A DNA stretch of 5,860 nucleotides, taken from a bacterium (lineage in GTDB: Bacteria; Bacillota_I; Bacilli_A; RFN20; CAG-826). A program made the translations under genes and the position numbers. Location: positions 1 to 5,860 of the forward strand of contig JAHZFY010000054.1 of the NCBI GenBank assembly GCA_019421105.1, in the 5' to 3' direction. The notes under the pieces are model-generated. The model ran no database searches. It was not told the DNA's origin and saw only the letters and a program-made list of their open reading frames with translations. Within the stretch, counting starts at the first letter, position 1; every line of letters begins with the position of its first letter. Shown one piece after another: positions 1 through 5,860 of this stretch.

Positions 1-452
1 TCGACTAATTCAATAATTTCTGGATCGTAGACTAAGTCACATTTATTTAAGAAGACAACGATGTATGGAACACCAACTTGACGAGCAAGTAAGATGTGTT
101 CACGAGTTTGTGGCATTGCGCCGTCTGTAGCTGCGACAACAAGGATAGCACCATCCATTTGAGCAGCACCAGTAATCATATTTTTAACATAGTCAGCGTG
201 TCCTGGGCAGTCAACGTGAGCATAGTGACGTTTGGCTGTTTGATATTCAATATGAGCAGTATTAATTGTAATACCACGAGCTCTTTCTTCTGGAGCTTTA
301 TCGATTTGATCATAAGCCATGACTTTTGCTCCGCCTTGTTGAGCGAGAACAGTTGTGATCGCGGCAGTTAATGTTGTTTTGCCGTGGTCAACGTGACCGA
401 TAGTACCAATGTTCACATGAACTTTGCTTCTATCAAATTTTTCTTTTGCCAT
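1..452 (-). CDS. tuf: Elongation factor Tu, N-terminal 150 codons (3' end cut by the window edge)
   Basis: EF-Tu is the GTPase that carries aminoacyl-tRNA to the ribosomal A site in the cytoplasm. The translation begins MAKEKFDRSKVHVNIGTIGH. It shows the P-loop GHVDHGKT (about residues 19-26), the switch I segment around RARGITIN (57-64), switch II DCPGH (81-85) and the guanine-specificity motif NKCD (136-139). These are the diagnostic G motifs of translational GTPases, and the segment is collinear with ordinary bacterial EF-Tu, without gaps. Only the GTPase domain is present; domains II and III lie beyond the left edge. The start is fixed by an AAGGAGG ribosome binding site at 461-467, 8 bases upstream of ATG. 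The gene lies 88 bases downstream of fusA in the usual str-operon order and has its own likely promoter in that gap. Gln125 in ARQVGVPY, at the position where elfamycin-resistance changes are known, has the ordinary residue. Confidence 0.98.
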   Translation of the reverse strand, partial: MAKEKFDRSKVHVNIGTIGHVDHGKTTLTAAITTVLAQQGGAKVMAYDQIDKAPEERARGITINTAHIEYQTAKRHYAHVDCPGHADYVKNMITGAAQMDGAILVVAATDGAMPQTREHILLARQVGVPYIVVFLNKCDLVYDPEIIELV

Positions 453-496
453 TGAAATTTCCTCCTTAGATTTAAAATTTCGTCATTACACGAATT

Positions 497-524
497 AGTA
501 TAGCAAATGTTGGTTGTTAGTCAA
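497..524 (-). promoter_or_regulatory. Probable sigma-70/SigA promoter for tuf, between fusA and tuf
   Basis: On the minus strand a -35 element TTGACT (519-524) is followed after 16 bases by TATACT (497-502). The -10 box is preceded by TGC, giving an extended -10 (TGn). Each hexamer matches consensus at five of six positions. Transcription would start near 490, leaving a leader of about 38 bases that carries the AAGGAGG site. This would let EF-Tu, usually the most abundant cell protein, be made above the level of the rest of the operon. The match is seen directly in the sequence; its use in the cell is inferred. Confidence 0.75.
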
Positions 525-540
525 TACCTAAAGGTATCAA
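521..540 (-). other. Short inverted repeat directly after the fusA stop
   Basis: Immediately after the fusA TAA, the minus strand reads TTGATACC, loop TTTA, GGTATTGA. This can form an 8-base-pair stem with two G-U pairs. No run of T follows, so it is not a canonical intrinsic terminator. It overlaps the -35 box of the tuf promoter. It may protect the 3' end of a processed str transcript or cause a pause, or it may be chance. Confidence 0.4.
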
Positions 541-2622
541 TTAACGATTAGACATCCCGGATTTTTTAATAATTTCTTCAGCGACGAATCTCGGGCATTC
601 GCCGTAATGATCAAATTGCATTGTGTAGTTGCCACGACCTTGTGTCATAGAACGCAAATCGGTAACGTAACCAAACATTTGTGATAATGGTACTTCTGCT
701 TCGATAATCTTAGCATTACCTCTTTGATCTTCACCCATGACAAGACCTCTTCTTCTAGAAATATCACCAACGACATCACCATAATATTGTTCTGGAACAG
801 TGATTTCAAGTTTCATGATAGGTTCTAAAATAACTGGGCTACACTTTTTAGCAGCTTCTTTAAGTGCCATAGAGGCAGCGATTTTATAAGCTGCTTCAGA
901 AGAGTCGACATCATGGTAAGAACCATCAAATAATGTTGCTTTGATATCCATAACTGGATAACCAGCAATTAAACCACGATGCAAGGAATCTTCTAAGCCA
1001 TCTTTAGTTGGTTTGATATATTCTCTTGGAACAGTACCACCAACGATAGCGTCGACGAATTCAAAACCTTTTCCTGGGTTTGGTTCAAATTTGATCCAAA
1101 CGTGACCATATTGACCACGACCACCGGATTGACGGATATATTTACCTTCACATTCGGCTTCGGTTTTGATTGTTTCACGGTATCCAACTTGTGGAGCACC
1201 GACGTTAACTTGGACTCCGAATTCTCTTCTTAATCTATCGACTAAAACATCTAAGTGCAATTCACCGACACCAGCGATAATTGTTTGGCCAGTTTCAGCG
1301 TTTGTATGAACTTTAAATGTTGGGTCTTCTTCGGCTAATTTGATTAAAGCCATTGTCATCTTTTCTTGGTCAGCTTTGGTTTTTGGTTCAACCGCTTCTT
1401 CAATAACTGGTTCTGGGAATTCCATTCTTTCTAAGATGGTGATGTTATCCATATCACATAATGTGTCACCAGTAATTGTATTTTTTAAGCCGACGACTGC
1501 ACCGATATCACCAGCGTTTAGACAATCGACTTCTTCACGGTGGTTAGCGTGCATTAAAACGACACGACCGATTCTTTCTTTAACACCTTTTGTGGAGTTA
1601 TAGACATAAGAACCAGATTTTAAGACGCCAGAATAAACTCTAACGTATGCTAAACGTCCAATGAATGGGTCAGTAGCAATTTTAAATGCTAATGCCGCTA
1701 ATGGAGCGTTGTCATCAGCAGCGCATGCTTTTTCATTTCCGTTTTTATCTTCGCCTTTAGCAGGTTTGATATCAACTGGAGATGGTAAATAATCAACGAC
1801 ACCATCCAATAACAATTGAACGTTTTTATTTTTATAAGCAGAACCGCAGAAGACTGGGAAGAATTCACCAGTTAAAACAGCTTTACGAATAGTTGCTTTA
1901 ATTTCTTCAACGCTTGGTTCTTCGCCTTCTAAAACTTTCATCATAATGTCATCATCAAAAGCTGCGACAGCTTCTAATAATTTCATTCTTAATTCATTAG
2001 CTTTATCGACATATTCAGCTGGGATAGCGATTTCAACAGGTGGATCATTTGGATCTTTGCTTTGATATTCCCATGCTTTCATTTCGACTAAGTCGATACA
2101 GCCTCTTAATGTTGATTCAATACCGATTGGATATTGAACTGCAACAGCATTAGCAGCTAAGCGGTCATGTAAAGATTGAACTGACATTTCAAAGTCAGCA
2201 CCGATAGCGTCTAATTTATTGACGAAAACAATTCTTGGGACACCGTATTTGCTACCTTGTCTCCAAACTGTTTCGGTTTGAGGTTCGACACCATTTTTAC
2301 CATCTAAGACAGTGACAGCACCATCTAAGACACGCAATGATCTTTCAACTTCAACTGTGAAGTCAACGTGCCCTGGAGTATCAATGATGTTAATTCTATT
2401 ACCTTTCCAGAATGCTGTTGTAGCAGCGGAAGTAATAGTAATACCTCTTTCTTGTTCTTGGACCATCCAGTCCATTGTAGCGGAACCTTCATGGGTTTCA
2501 CCAATTTTATGAATTTTATGTGTGAAGAATAAAATTCTTTCGGTTGTGGTTGTTTTACCTGCGTCAATATGGGCCATAATGCCTATATTGCGTGTATGTA
2601 GTAAATCATATTCACGTGCCAT
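541..2622 (-). CDS. fusA: Elongation factor G
   Basis: EF-G is the ribosomal translocase: it binds GTP, moves tRNAs and mRNA by one codon after peptide transfer, and helps recycle ribosomes. The 693-residue product has the normal family length. Visible motifs are the P-loop AHIDAGKT (17-24), switch I QERGITI (57-63), switch II DTPGH (81-85), the G4 motif NKLD (135-138) and the G5 motif GSAYKN (260-265). Further on come the domain IV segment SGGRGQYGH and its tip GSYHDVDSSE, and the domain V segment GDISRRRG. Phe88, a site of fusidic-acid resistance changes in staphylococci, is unchanged. The usual NKMD is NKLD here, a mild variation. The start is ATG with a GAGGT ribosome binding site at 2631-2635, 8 bases upstream. 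Only 15 bases separate the gene from rpsG, indicating co-transcription in the str operon. Nothing suggests the mobile FusB or ribosome-protection (TetM) families. Confidence 0.99.
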   Translation of the reverse strand: MAREYDLLHTRNIGIMAHIDAGKTTTTERILFFTHKIHKIGETHEGSATMDWMVQEQERGITITSAATTAFWKGNRINIIDTPGHVDFTVEVERSLRVLDGAVTVLDGKNGVEPQTETVWRQGSKYGVPRIVFVNKLDAIGADFEMSVQSLHDRLAANAVAVQYPIGIESTLRGCIDLVEMKAWEYQSKDPNDPPVEIAIPAEYVDKANELRMKLLEAVAAFDDDIMMKVLEGEEPSVEEIKATIRKAVLTGEFFPVFCGSAYKNKNVQLLLDGVVDYLPSPVDIKPAKGEDKNGNEKACAADDNAPLAALAFKIATDPFIGRLAYVRVYSGVLKSGSYVYNSTKGVKERIGRVVLMHANHREEVDCLNAGDIGAVVGLKNTITGDTLCDMDNITILERMEFPEPVIEEAVEPKTKADQEKMTMALIKLAEEDPTFKVHTNAETGQTIIAGVGELHLDVLVDRLRREFGVQVNVGAPQVGYRETIKTEAECEGKYIRQSGGRGQYGHVWIKFEPNPGKGFEFVDAIVGGTVPREYIKPTKDGLEDSLHRGLIAGYPVMDIKATLFDGSYHDVDSSEAAYKIAASMALKEAAKKCSPVILEPIMKLEITVPEQYYGDVVGDISRRRGLVMGEDQRGNAKIIEAEVPLSQMFGYVTDLRSMTQGRGNYTMQFDHYGECPRFVAEEIIKKSGMSNR

Positions 2623-2637
2623 AAACTACAACCTCGA

Positions 2638-3108
2638 TTACCAACGATAATGTGCGTAGGCCTTGTTGGCTTCTGCCATTCTGTGGGTATCTTCTTTTTT
2701 CTTAACGGAAGCACCAGTACCATTAGCAGCATCGATAATTTCGCCTGCTAAACGATCTTCCATGGATTTTTCTCCTCTTAATCTTGAATAGTTAACTAAC
2801 CAGCGAAGACCTAATGTAACTTTTCTTTCTGGATTAACTTCAATTGGAACTTGGTAGTTACCAGCACCAATACGGCGAAGTTTTAATTCAACTTCAGGCA
2901 TGATGTTGTTGATTGCAGTAGCAAAGACATCCATTGCTGGTTTGCCAGTTTTAGCTTCAACTTTATTAAATGCGTTGTATAAAATTGATTCAGCTGTACC
3001 TTTTTTACCATCTAACATCAATCTATTAATTAAACGAGTTACTAATTTTGAGTTATAAATTGGATCAGGTAATACATCTCTTTTAGCAACACTTCCCTTT
3101 CGTTGCAT
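2638..3108 (-). CDS. rpsG: 30S ribosomal protein S7
   Basis: S7 is a primary 16S rRNA binding protein that starts assembly of the 30S head and contacts the E-site tRNA and mRNA exit path. The 156-residue product has the standard bacterial length and order. It shows the basic N-terminus with KRDVLPDPIYNSKLVTRLIN, then RRIGAGNYQVPIEV (roughly 78-91), LGLRWLVNYSRLRGEKSMEDRLA, and the conserved end MAEANKAYAHYRW. The second residue is Gln (MQRKG) where many homologues have Pro, which may affect removal of the initiator Met. A strong AAAGGAGG site (3116-3123) lies 7 bases before the ATG. In enterobacteria S7 represses its own operon through the S12-S7 intergenic RNA. Here that gap is 46 bases, very AT-rich, and shows no comparable structure by eye. 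Confidence 0.98.
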   Translation of the reverse strand: MQRKGSVAKRDVLPDPIYNSKLVTRLINRLMLDGKKGTAESILYNAFNKVEAKTGKPAMDVFATAINNIMPEVELKLRRIGAGNYQVPIEVNPERKVTLGLRWLVNYSRLRGEKSMEDRLAGEIIDAANGTGASVKKKEDTHRMAEANKAYAHYRW

Positions 3109-3154
3109 AATTGTTCCTCCTTTTTTATATACTTAATCAATATTGTTTTTTTAA

Positions 3155-3574
3155 TTATTCGTTACCTTTTGGTTTTTTAGTACCATATTGGCTGCGGCCT
3201 TGACGACGAGCTTCAATACCTGCACAGTCTAAAGTACCACGGATGATGTGATAACGAACACCAGGTAAATCTTTAACACGACCACCACGAATCATGACAG
3301 TTGAGTGTTCTTGTAAGTTGTGTCCTTCACCACCGATATAAGCAGTAACTTCATAACCATTCGATAGGCGAACACGAGCGTATTTTCTTAACGCAGAGTT
3401 TGGTTTTTTAGGTGTCATAGTACCGACACGGGTACAAACACCACGTTTTTGAGAAGCATTTTGGTTGGTCATTTTGCTTTTCAAAGTGTTCCAACGTTTT
3501 CCTAAAGCAGGAGCTTTGGATTTTTCGACCAATTTAGTTCTACCTTGACGAACGAGTTGATTAATTGTTGGCAT
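3155..3574 (-). CDS. rpsL: 30S ribosomal protein S12
   Basis: S12 sits at the decoding centre of the 30S subunit and controls tRNA selection accuracy. The product is 139 residues long, the longer Firmicutes-type form; the enterobacterial protein is about 124. It carries the insertion between residues 25 and 45 ending in QKRGVCTRVGTMTPKKPNSALRK. Lys56-Lys57 in TPKKPNS and Lys101 in RVKDLPGVRY match the lysines whose replacement gives streptomycin resistance in other bacteria. All are the ordinary residues, so a streptomycin-sensitive allele is expected at these sites. Asp102 corresponds to the aspartate that RimO methylthiolates in some bacteria. The start is ATG with an AAAGGAGA ribosome binding site at 3581-3588. 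It is the first gene of the str operon here, followed by rpsG after 46 bases. Confidence 0.99.
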   Translation of the reverse strand: MPTINQLVRQGRTKLVEKSKAPALGKRWNTLKSKMTNQNASQKRGVCTRVGTMTPKKPNSALRKYARVRLSNGYEVTAYIGGEGHNLQEHSTVMIRGGRVKDLPGVRYHIIRGTLDCAGIEARRQGRSQYGTKKPKGNE

Positions 3575-3624
3575 AATAATTCTCCTTTCACAAACATCTA
3601 GTGACTTGCAACGCTACCGAGTGT

Positions 3625-3652
3625 ATCATATTTTCTTTTAAAAAATGACCAA
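3625..3652 (-). promoter_or_regulatory. Candidate proximal promoter of the str operon
   Basis: The minus strand carries TTGGTC (3647-3652), a 16-base spacer, then TATGAT (3625-3630), with transcription expected near 3618 and a leader of about 44 bases. An alternative extended -10, TGA followed by TACACT (3620-3625), overlaps it. The -10 box is good and the -35 is moderate. In such AT-rich DNA chance matches are common, so the exact start is uncertain, although a promoter for rpsL is expected in this 147-base gap. Confidence 0.5.
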
Positions 3653-3659
3653 ACCGGTC
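3640..3659 (-). terminator. Weak terminator-like hairpin ahead of the str operon
   Basis: The minus strand reads GACC, loop GGTTT, GGTC, then A and six T. The stem has only four base pairs, which is short for an intrinsic terminator, but the T run is well placed. It could end or attenuate transcripts coming from the lipoprotein gene or from the distal candidate promoter. No better terminator is visible after the lipoprotein stop. It overlaps the -35 of the proximal promoter candidate. Function is unproven. Confidence 0.25.
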
Positions 3660-3685
3660 TTGCACAATAAATCACACGCTTCTAT

Positions 3686-3714
3686 ATAATATATAAACTT
3701 ATTTTTCTTTGCAA
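3686..3714 (-). promoter_or_regulatory. Candidate distal promoter upstream of rpsL
   Basis: The minus strand has TTGCAA (3709-3714), a 17-base spacer and TATTAT (3686-3691). It matches the consensus at four and five of six positions with ideal spacing. It would start transcription near 3679, giving a leader of about 105 bases through the small hairpin and into rpsL. It lies almost directly after the lipoprotein stop codon. The surrounding DNA is so AT-rich that a chance match is possible. Confidence 0.45.
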
Positions 3715-3721
3715 GATTTTT

Positions 3722-5335
3722 TTAATTAAGCCTTTCAAAAGTTATCTCAGCATATAAAGAATTAACTTCATTAACTCTAAAAGAATAGCCTAATTTTGTG
3801 CCATCATAAAAAGTGAAATCTTTAAATTCTTCCACACCAAAAGTATCGCCTTTTTTAAATAACGTATCGTTGCTAGCAGCGTTACCATTAATAAAAGAGT
3901 TATTTCCTGAACTTTCTAAAAGTTTTATATAAGGATGATTGGAATTGTTATTAGTGTAGGCAAAATCAATGCAATAAGATGGATAAATGCCTTCTTTTTC
4001 ACAATCCAATTTATATTGATTCAACTTATTTAAAACATCCTTATCATCAAATAAGGAAATGATGTTTCCTAAACCTTTATTTTTTACATAGGCAATCGTT
4101 GAATCAACATGATACACTTTGATGCCATAATTTGTAAAAATCTTTCCATTTTTTATTTCATTATTACCATTTTGATAGGTAAAAGATAATTTATTATCGT
4201 ATTCATTAGTTTTTATAGGCGCATAAAATTCTAACAACAAAAATTCATCATATGGTGTTTGATTCCAAGTTCCACAAGGCAATAAAATCATATCACCACT
4301 AGTGATGGTTGGTTTTATTTTAATAGTTGTAGAATCACTGATAACATATGGAGTGGCCCAGTTGAGCAGCATTTTTGAAAAAGCATTATGATCTCCAATG
4401 TTATAATCCATCATATCTAAATAACCTAAAGGTTGATAGGTACCATTAGAATAATAATCTTGCAAGCCGAATATATGCCCCACTTCATGGATGAATACAT
4501 GTGCATCGACATAATTATTTGTTGGATTAGCAAAATAATAAGACGCCCAAGCGTAAGTGGAAATAAAATTATCATCGTCGTCGTTTAAAGTGATTCTTTC
4601 ATCTTTAAAAGTAATTGATTCTTTCTTTTTCATATGATCGACATAAGCCCAAAATAAAGAATTGTTTTTATGGGAATTGATGTATGGTGCATCATAGACG
4701 ATAAAAACACCATCGATATATCCATCATCGTCGTTATCAAAAGTTTCAATATCATCAAAATTTTCTTTATACCATTTAATTGCTTCATCTACGACATATC
4801 TAGACGCATTAGTCTTAGATTTGCAATATCTTAATAAATCTCCACTATTGAGGTTTAAATTGAAAAAAGGAGACACCTTTCCTTTTAAAATCAAATGCCC
4901 ATACGATGAGGTATTATAAAAACTAGCTACTGATTCAGATATAGTTTTACTTTTTTCGCCAAAAAAAGCGTTGTTTAAATGGATTAATTTTTCATCTTGA
5001 TCGCTTTTATTAGAGTCATTAAAACTAACTGGAATAACTAAAAGATTTTGTTCTCCAATCGATTCCATATTTAAGTATGGTCGCCCATTATTTGAGGAAT
5101 TATAAACATCTTTAAACTCATCTATAACTTTTTCATTGCCATCTAAATCATAATATTTTAAAGGTTGATATTCATCTAATTTATAATATCCATCGCCATT
5201 AATAGAGGTTTTATTGTCTAATGGCTTTAAATAATCATTATAAGGAACAAATTCTAAAGGCGTAGAAAATAAACACCCAGTCAATAACAAACTAGTGTTT
5301 ATAAATAAAAAGCATTTGAGGAATGTTTTTTTCAT
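3722..5335 (-). CDS. Peptidase M6-like zinc metalloprotease lipoprotein
   Basis: The 537-residue product is a predicted lipoprotein facing the outside of the membrane. A basic start (MKK), a hydrophobic stretch and the lipobox LTGC give Cys21 as the lipidated residue. The central domain (about 95-330) carries SFYNTSSYGHL (138-148), an acidic loop DNDDDGYID (200-208) of the DxDxDGxxD calcium type, and the zinc motif HEVGHIFGLQD (283-293). In that motif His283, His287 and probably Asp293 are ligands and Glu284 is catalytic. MMDYN (308-312) follows as a possible Met-turn, then NAFSKMLLNW (317-326). This order fits peptidase family M6 (immune inhibitor A-like). All core residues are present, so an active protease is plausible; its substrate is unknown. 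Residues from about 376 form a C-terminal module shared with the gene just upstream. Oddities are a run of four Asp (252-255) and no Shine-Dalgarno before the ATG. The start is chosen because it gives the signal peptide. An out-of-frame ATG overlaps 4 bases upstream. Confidence 0.85.
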   Translation of the reverse strand: MKKTFLKCFLFINTSLLLTGCLFSTPLEFVPYNDYLKPLDNKTSINGDGYYKLDEYQPLKYYDLDGNEKVIDEFKDVYNSSNNGRPYLNMESIGEQNLLVIPVSFNDSNKSDQDEKLIHLNNAFFGEKSKTISESVASFYNTSSYGHLILKGKVSPFFNLNLNSGDLLRYCKSKTNASRYVVDEAIKWYKENFDDIETFDNDDDGYIDGVFIVYDAPYINSHKNNSLFWAYVDHMKKKESITFKDERITLNDDDDNFISTYAWASYYFANPTNNYVDAHVFIHEVGHIFGLQDYYSNGTYQPLGYLDMMDYNIGDHNAFSKMLLNWATPYVISDSTTIKIKPTITSGDMILLPCGTWNQTPYDEFLLLEFYAPIKTNEYDNKLSFTYQNGNNEIKNGKIFTNYGIKVYHVDSTIAYVKNKGLGNIISLFDDKDVLNKLNQYKLDCEKEGIYPSYCIDFAYTNNNSNHPYIKLLESSGNNSFINGNAASNDTLFKKGDTFGVEEFKDFTFYDGTKLGYSFRVNEVNSLYAEITFERLN

Positions 5336-5341
5336 GCATTT

Positions 5342-5350
5342 AATCTAGCA
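5342..5350 (-). promoter_or_regulatory. Candidate extended -10 element of the lipoprotein gene
   Basis: The minus strand has TGC (5348-5350) followed by TAGATT (5342-5347), an extended -10-like element that ends 6 bases before the ATG. With normal spacing, transcription would begin at or within a few bases of the A of the start codon (5335). The -35 region (TTTATT, 5365-5370) is poor. No better promoter fits between the upstream terminator and the ATG, and no AGGAGG-like site is present there. Confidence 0.35.
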
Positions 5351-5372
5351 TTTTTTTTATTAAAAATAAAGC

Positions 5373-5402
5373 AAATAAAAAGACACGATTTGACTCGTGT
5401 CT
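5373..5402 (-). terminator. Intrinsic terminator after the upstream M6-like gene
   Basis: The minus strand forms a perfect 8-base-pair stem, AGACACGA / TCGTGTCT, with a 6-base loop (GTCAAA), followed at once by TTTTATTT. It starts 10 bases after the TAA of the upstream gene. On the plus strand the same stem is followed by a looser T-rich stretch (ATTTTGATTTTTATT), so it might work weakly in both directions. It separates transcription of the two M6-like genes. Confidence 0.9.
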
Positions 5403-5412
5403 ATTTTGATTT

Positions 5413-5860
5413 TTATTCTCCAACTGCTCTAAAGATAATTTGAACACCTTCACTAGTCATTTCACCAATTTCGATTTCAAAACCTAATTGGTAATTCTTT
5501 CTATTTAGTGGATCGGATGTTAAATCGATTGTGTTCATGGTTCTATCTTTTAAGACATCGCCAGTTTGGAATAAGCAAGAATTGTCTGCTCTTCCTGTTT
5601 TAAATGCTGTTCCATCTGGTTTAATCAATTCGATTAAGTTATTGCCATTGACTGTTCTAGATGGAGTGTTGTCATGAGCAAAGTCTGCCCAGTATTCTTC
5701 AGTATTTAACCATGGTTTTTGAACGTATTGTCCGAATTTTTTATTACCATTGTCATTTGTAAAGGTACCAATTCTTGAATCGACATGCATGATTCTAACA
5801 CCTTGTTCATTGTAATAAACTGGATAGCTACCATCATATTCATCTAAACCATCATCGACT
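5413..5860 (-). CDS. C-terminal part of a second M6-like secreted protein (5' end outside the window)
   Basis: The reading frame is open to the right edge, so this is the last 148 codons of a longer gene. The Met at 5788-5790 is internal, not a start: the frame upstream reads LDEYDGSYPVYYNEQGVRI without interruption. The segment resembles the C-terminal module of the neighbouring lipoprotein. EYDGSYPVYYNEQGVRIMHVDSRIG parallels its EYDN... NYGIKVYHVDSTIA, DFAHDN parallels DFAYTN, CLFQTGDVL parallels TLFKKGDTF, and GVQIIF parallels YAEITF at the end. The two genes are therefore tandem paralogues. The catalytic domain, if present, lies outside the window, so protease activity cannot be judged here. 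There is no LPxTG or membrane segment at the C-terminus. Secretion is inferred from the paralogue. A strong terminator follows. The name rests on the similarity between the two proteins. Confidence 0.75.
   Translation of the reverse strand, partial: VDDGLDEYDGSYPVYYNEQGVRIMHVDSRIGTFTNDNGNKKFGQYVQKPWLNTEEYWADFAHDNTPSRTVNGNNLIELIKPDGTAFKTGRADNSCLFQTGDVLKDRTMNTIDLTSDPLNRKNYQLGFEIEIGEMTSEGVQIIFRAVGE

Noticed and set aside
96..371. Plus-strand open frame of 91 codons over tuf
   Set aside because: It lies fully antisense to the conserved EF-Tu coding sequence, and the protein has no recognisable domain. It is a shadow of the real gene, as are the frames at 993-1199, 1340-1603, 2312-2512 and 2325-2567 over fusA.
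3109..3154. S7 autoregulatory RNA site between rpsL and rpsG
   Set aside because: The 46-base gap is almost all A/T, and I see no structure resembling the known enterobacterial S7 site.
3606..3714. Three TTGCA-containing words on the plus strand (near 3606, 3659 and 3709), about 50 bases apart, as possible operator sites
   Set aside because: The shared core is only five or six bases, the flanks differ, and one copy is the distal -35 candidate. This is too short to separate from chance.
4566..4583. Trinucleotide-like repeat encoding four Asp in the lipoprotein
   Set aside because: The run is only four codons and mixes GAC and GAT. It is a short acidic patch, not a meaningful microsatellite.
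3722..5335. TGA-as-tryptophan (Mycoplasma-type) code
   Set aside because: All reading frames are full length under the standard code, with tryptophan always TGG and stops always TAA.
5413..5790. A complete 125-residue gene starting at the Met at 5788-5790
   Set aside because: The frame stays open to the window edge, and the residues before this Met align with the lipoprotein's C-terminal module. The Met is internal and the gene is partial.
1..5860. Identical six bases (TCGACT) at both ends of the window, as a sign of a circular element
   Set aside because: Six bases is far too short for an assembly overlap, and the gene content is chromosomal with genes cut at both edges.

Overview
The window is an AT-rich piece of a bacterial chromosome, and every supported gene lies on the minus strand. 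It most likely comes from a low-GC Gram-positive lineage (Bacilli/Firmicutes in the broad sense, possibly an uncultured gut-type lineage near the wall-less Mollicutes). The S12 protein has the longer Firmicutes form, S7 and EF-G read most like Bacillus-type proteins, the housekeeping genes carry strong AAGGAGG-type ribosome binding sites, and all five visible stop codons are TAA. All 15 or so tryptophans in the reading frames are TGG with no in-frame TGA, so the standard code applies and Mycoplasma- or Spiroplasma-type TGA=Trp genomes are unlikely. Placement below class level is inference.

Read in the direction of transcription (right to left), the window starts with the C-terminal part of a secreted-protease-like gene (5413-5860, cut by the window edge), followed by a strong intrinsic terminator (5373-5402). 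Next is a complete lipoprotein with a peptidase M6-like zinc site (3722-5335). A 147-base intergenic region with two candidate promoters and a small hairpin leads into the classical str operon: rpsL (S12), rpsG (S7), fusA (EF-G) and the first 150 codons of tuf (EF-Tu), which runs off the left edge. A well-formed promoter sits between fusA and tuf, so tuf probably has its own transcription start as well as operon read-through.

The str operon genes work together in translation. S12 and S7 are small-subunit proteins at the decoding centre and the head/E-site, EF-Tu delivers aminoacyl-tRNA, and EF-G drives translocation. The two genes upstream are unrelated to translation. They are paralogues of each other, sharing a C-terminal module of about 150 residues, and form a tandem pair of probable extracellular M6-like proteins. 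The complete copy keeps the HExxHxxGxxD zinc site and a DxDxDGxxD calcium-type loop and is predicted to be anchored to the membrane by a lipid.

The least ordinary points are the tandem M6-like pair beside a core ribosomal operon, the absence of a Shine-Dalgarno for the lipoprotein gene with a -10-like element placed so that its mRNA could be leaderless, and the regulatory layout before rpsL and before tuf. I see no mobile element, CRISPR array, tRNA or rRNA, and no plus-strand gene.
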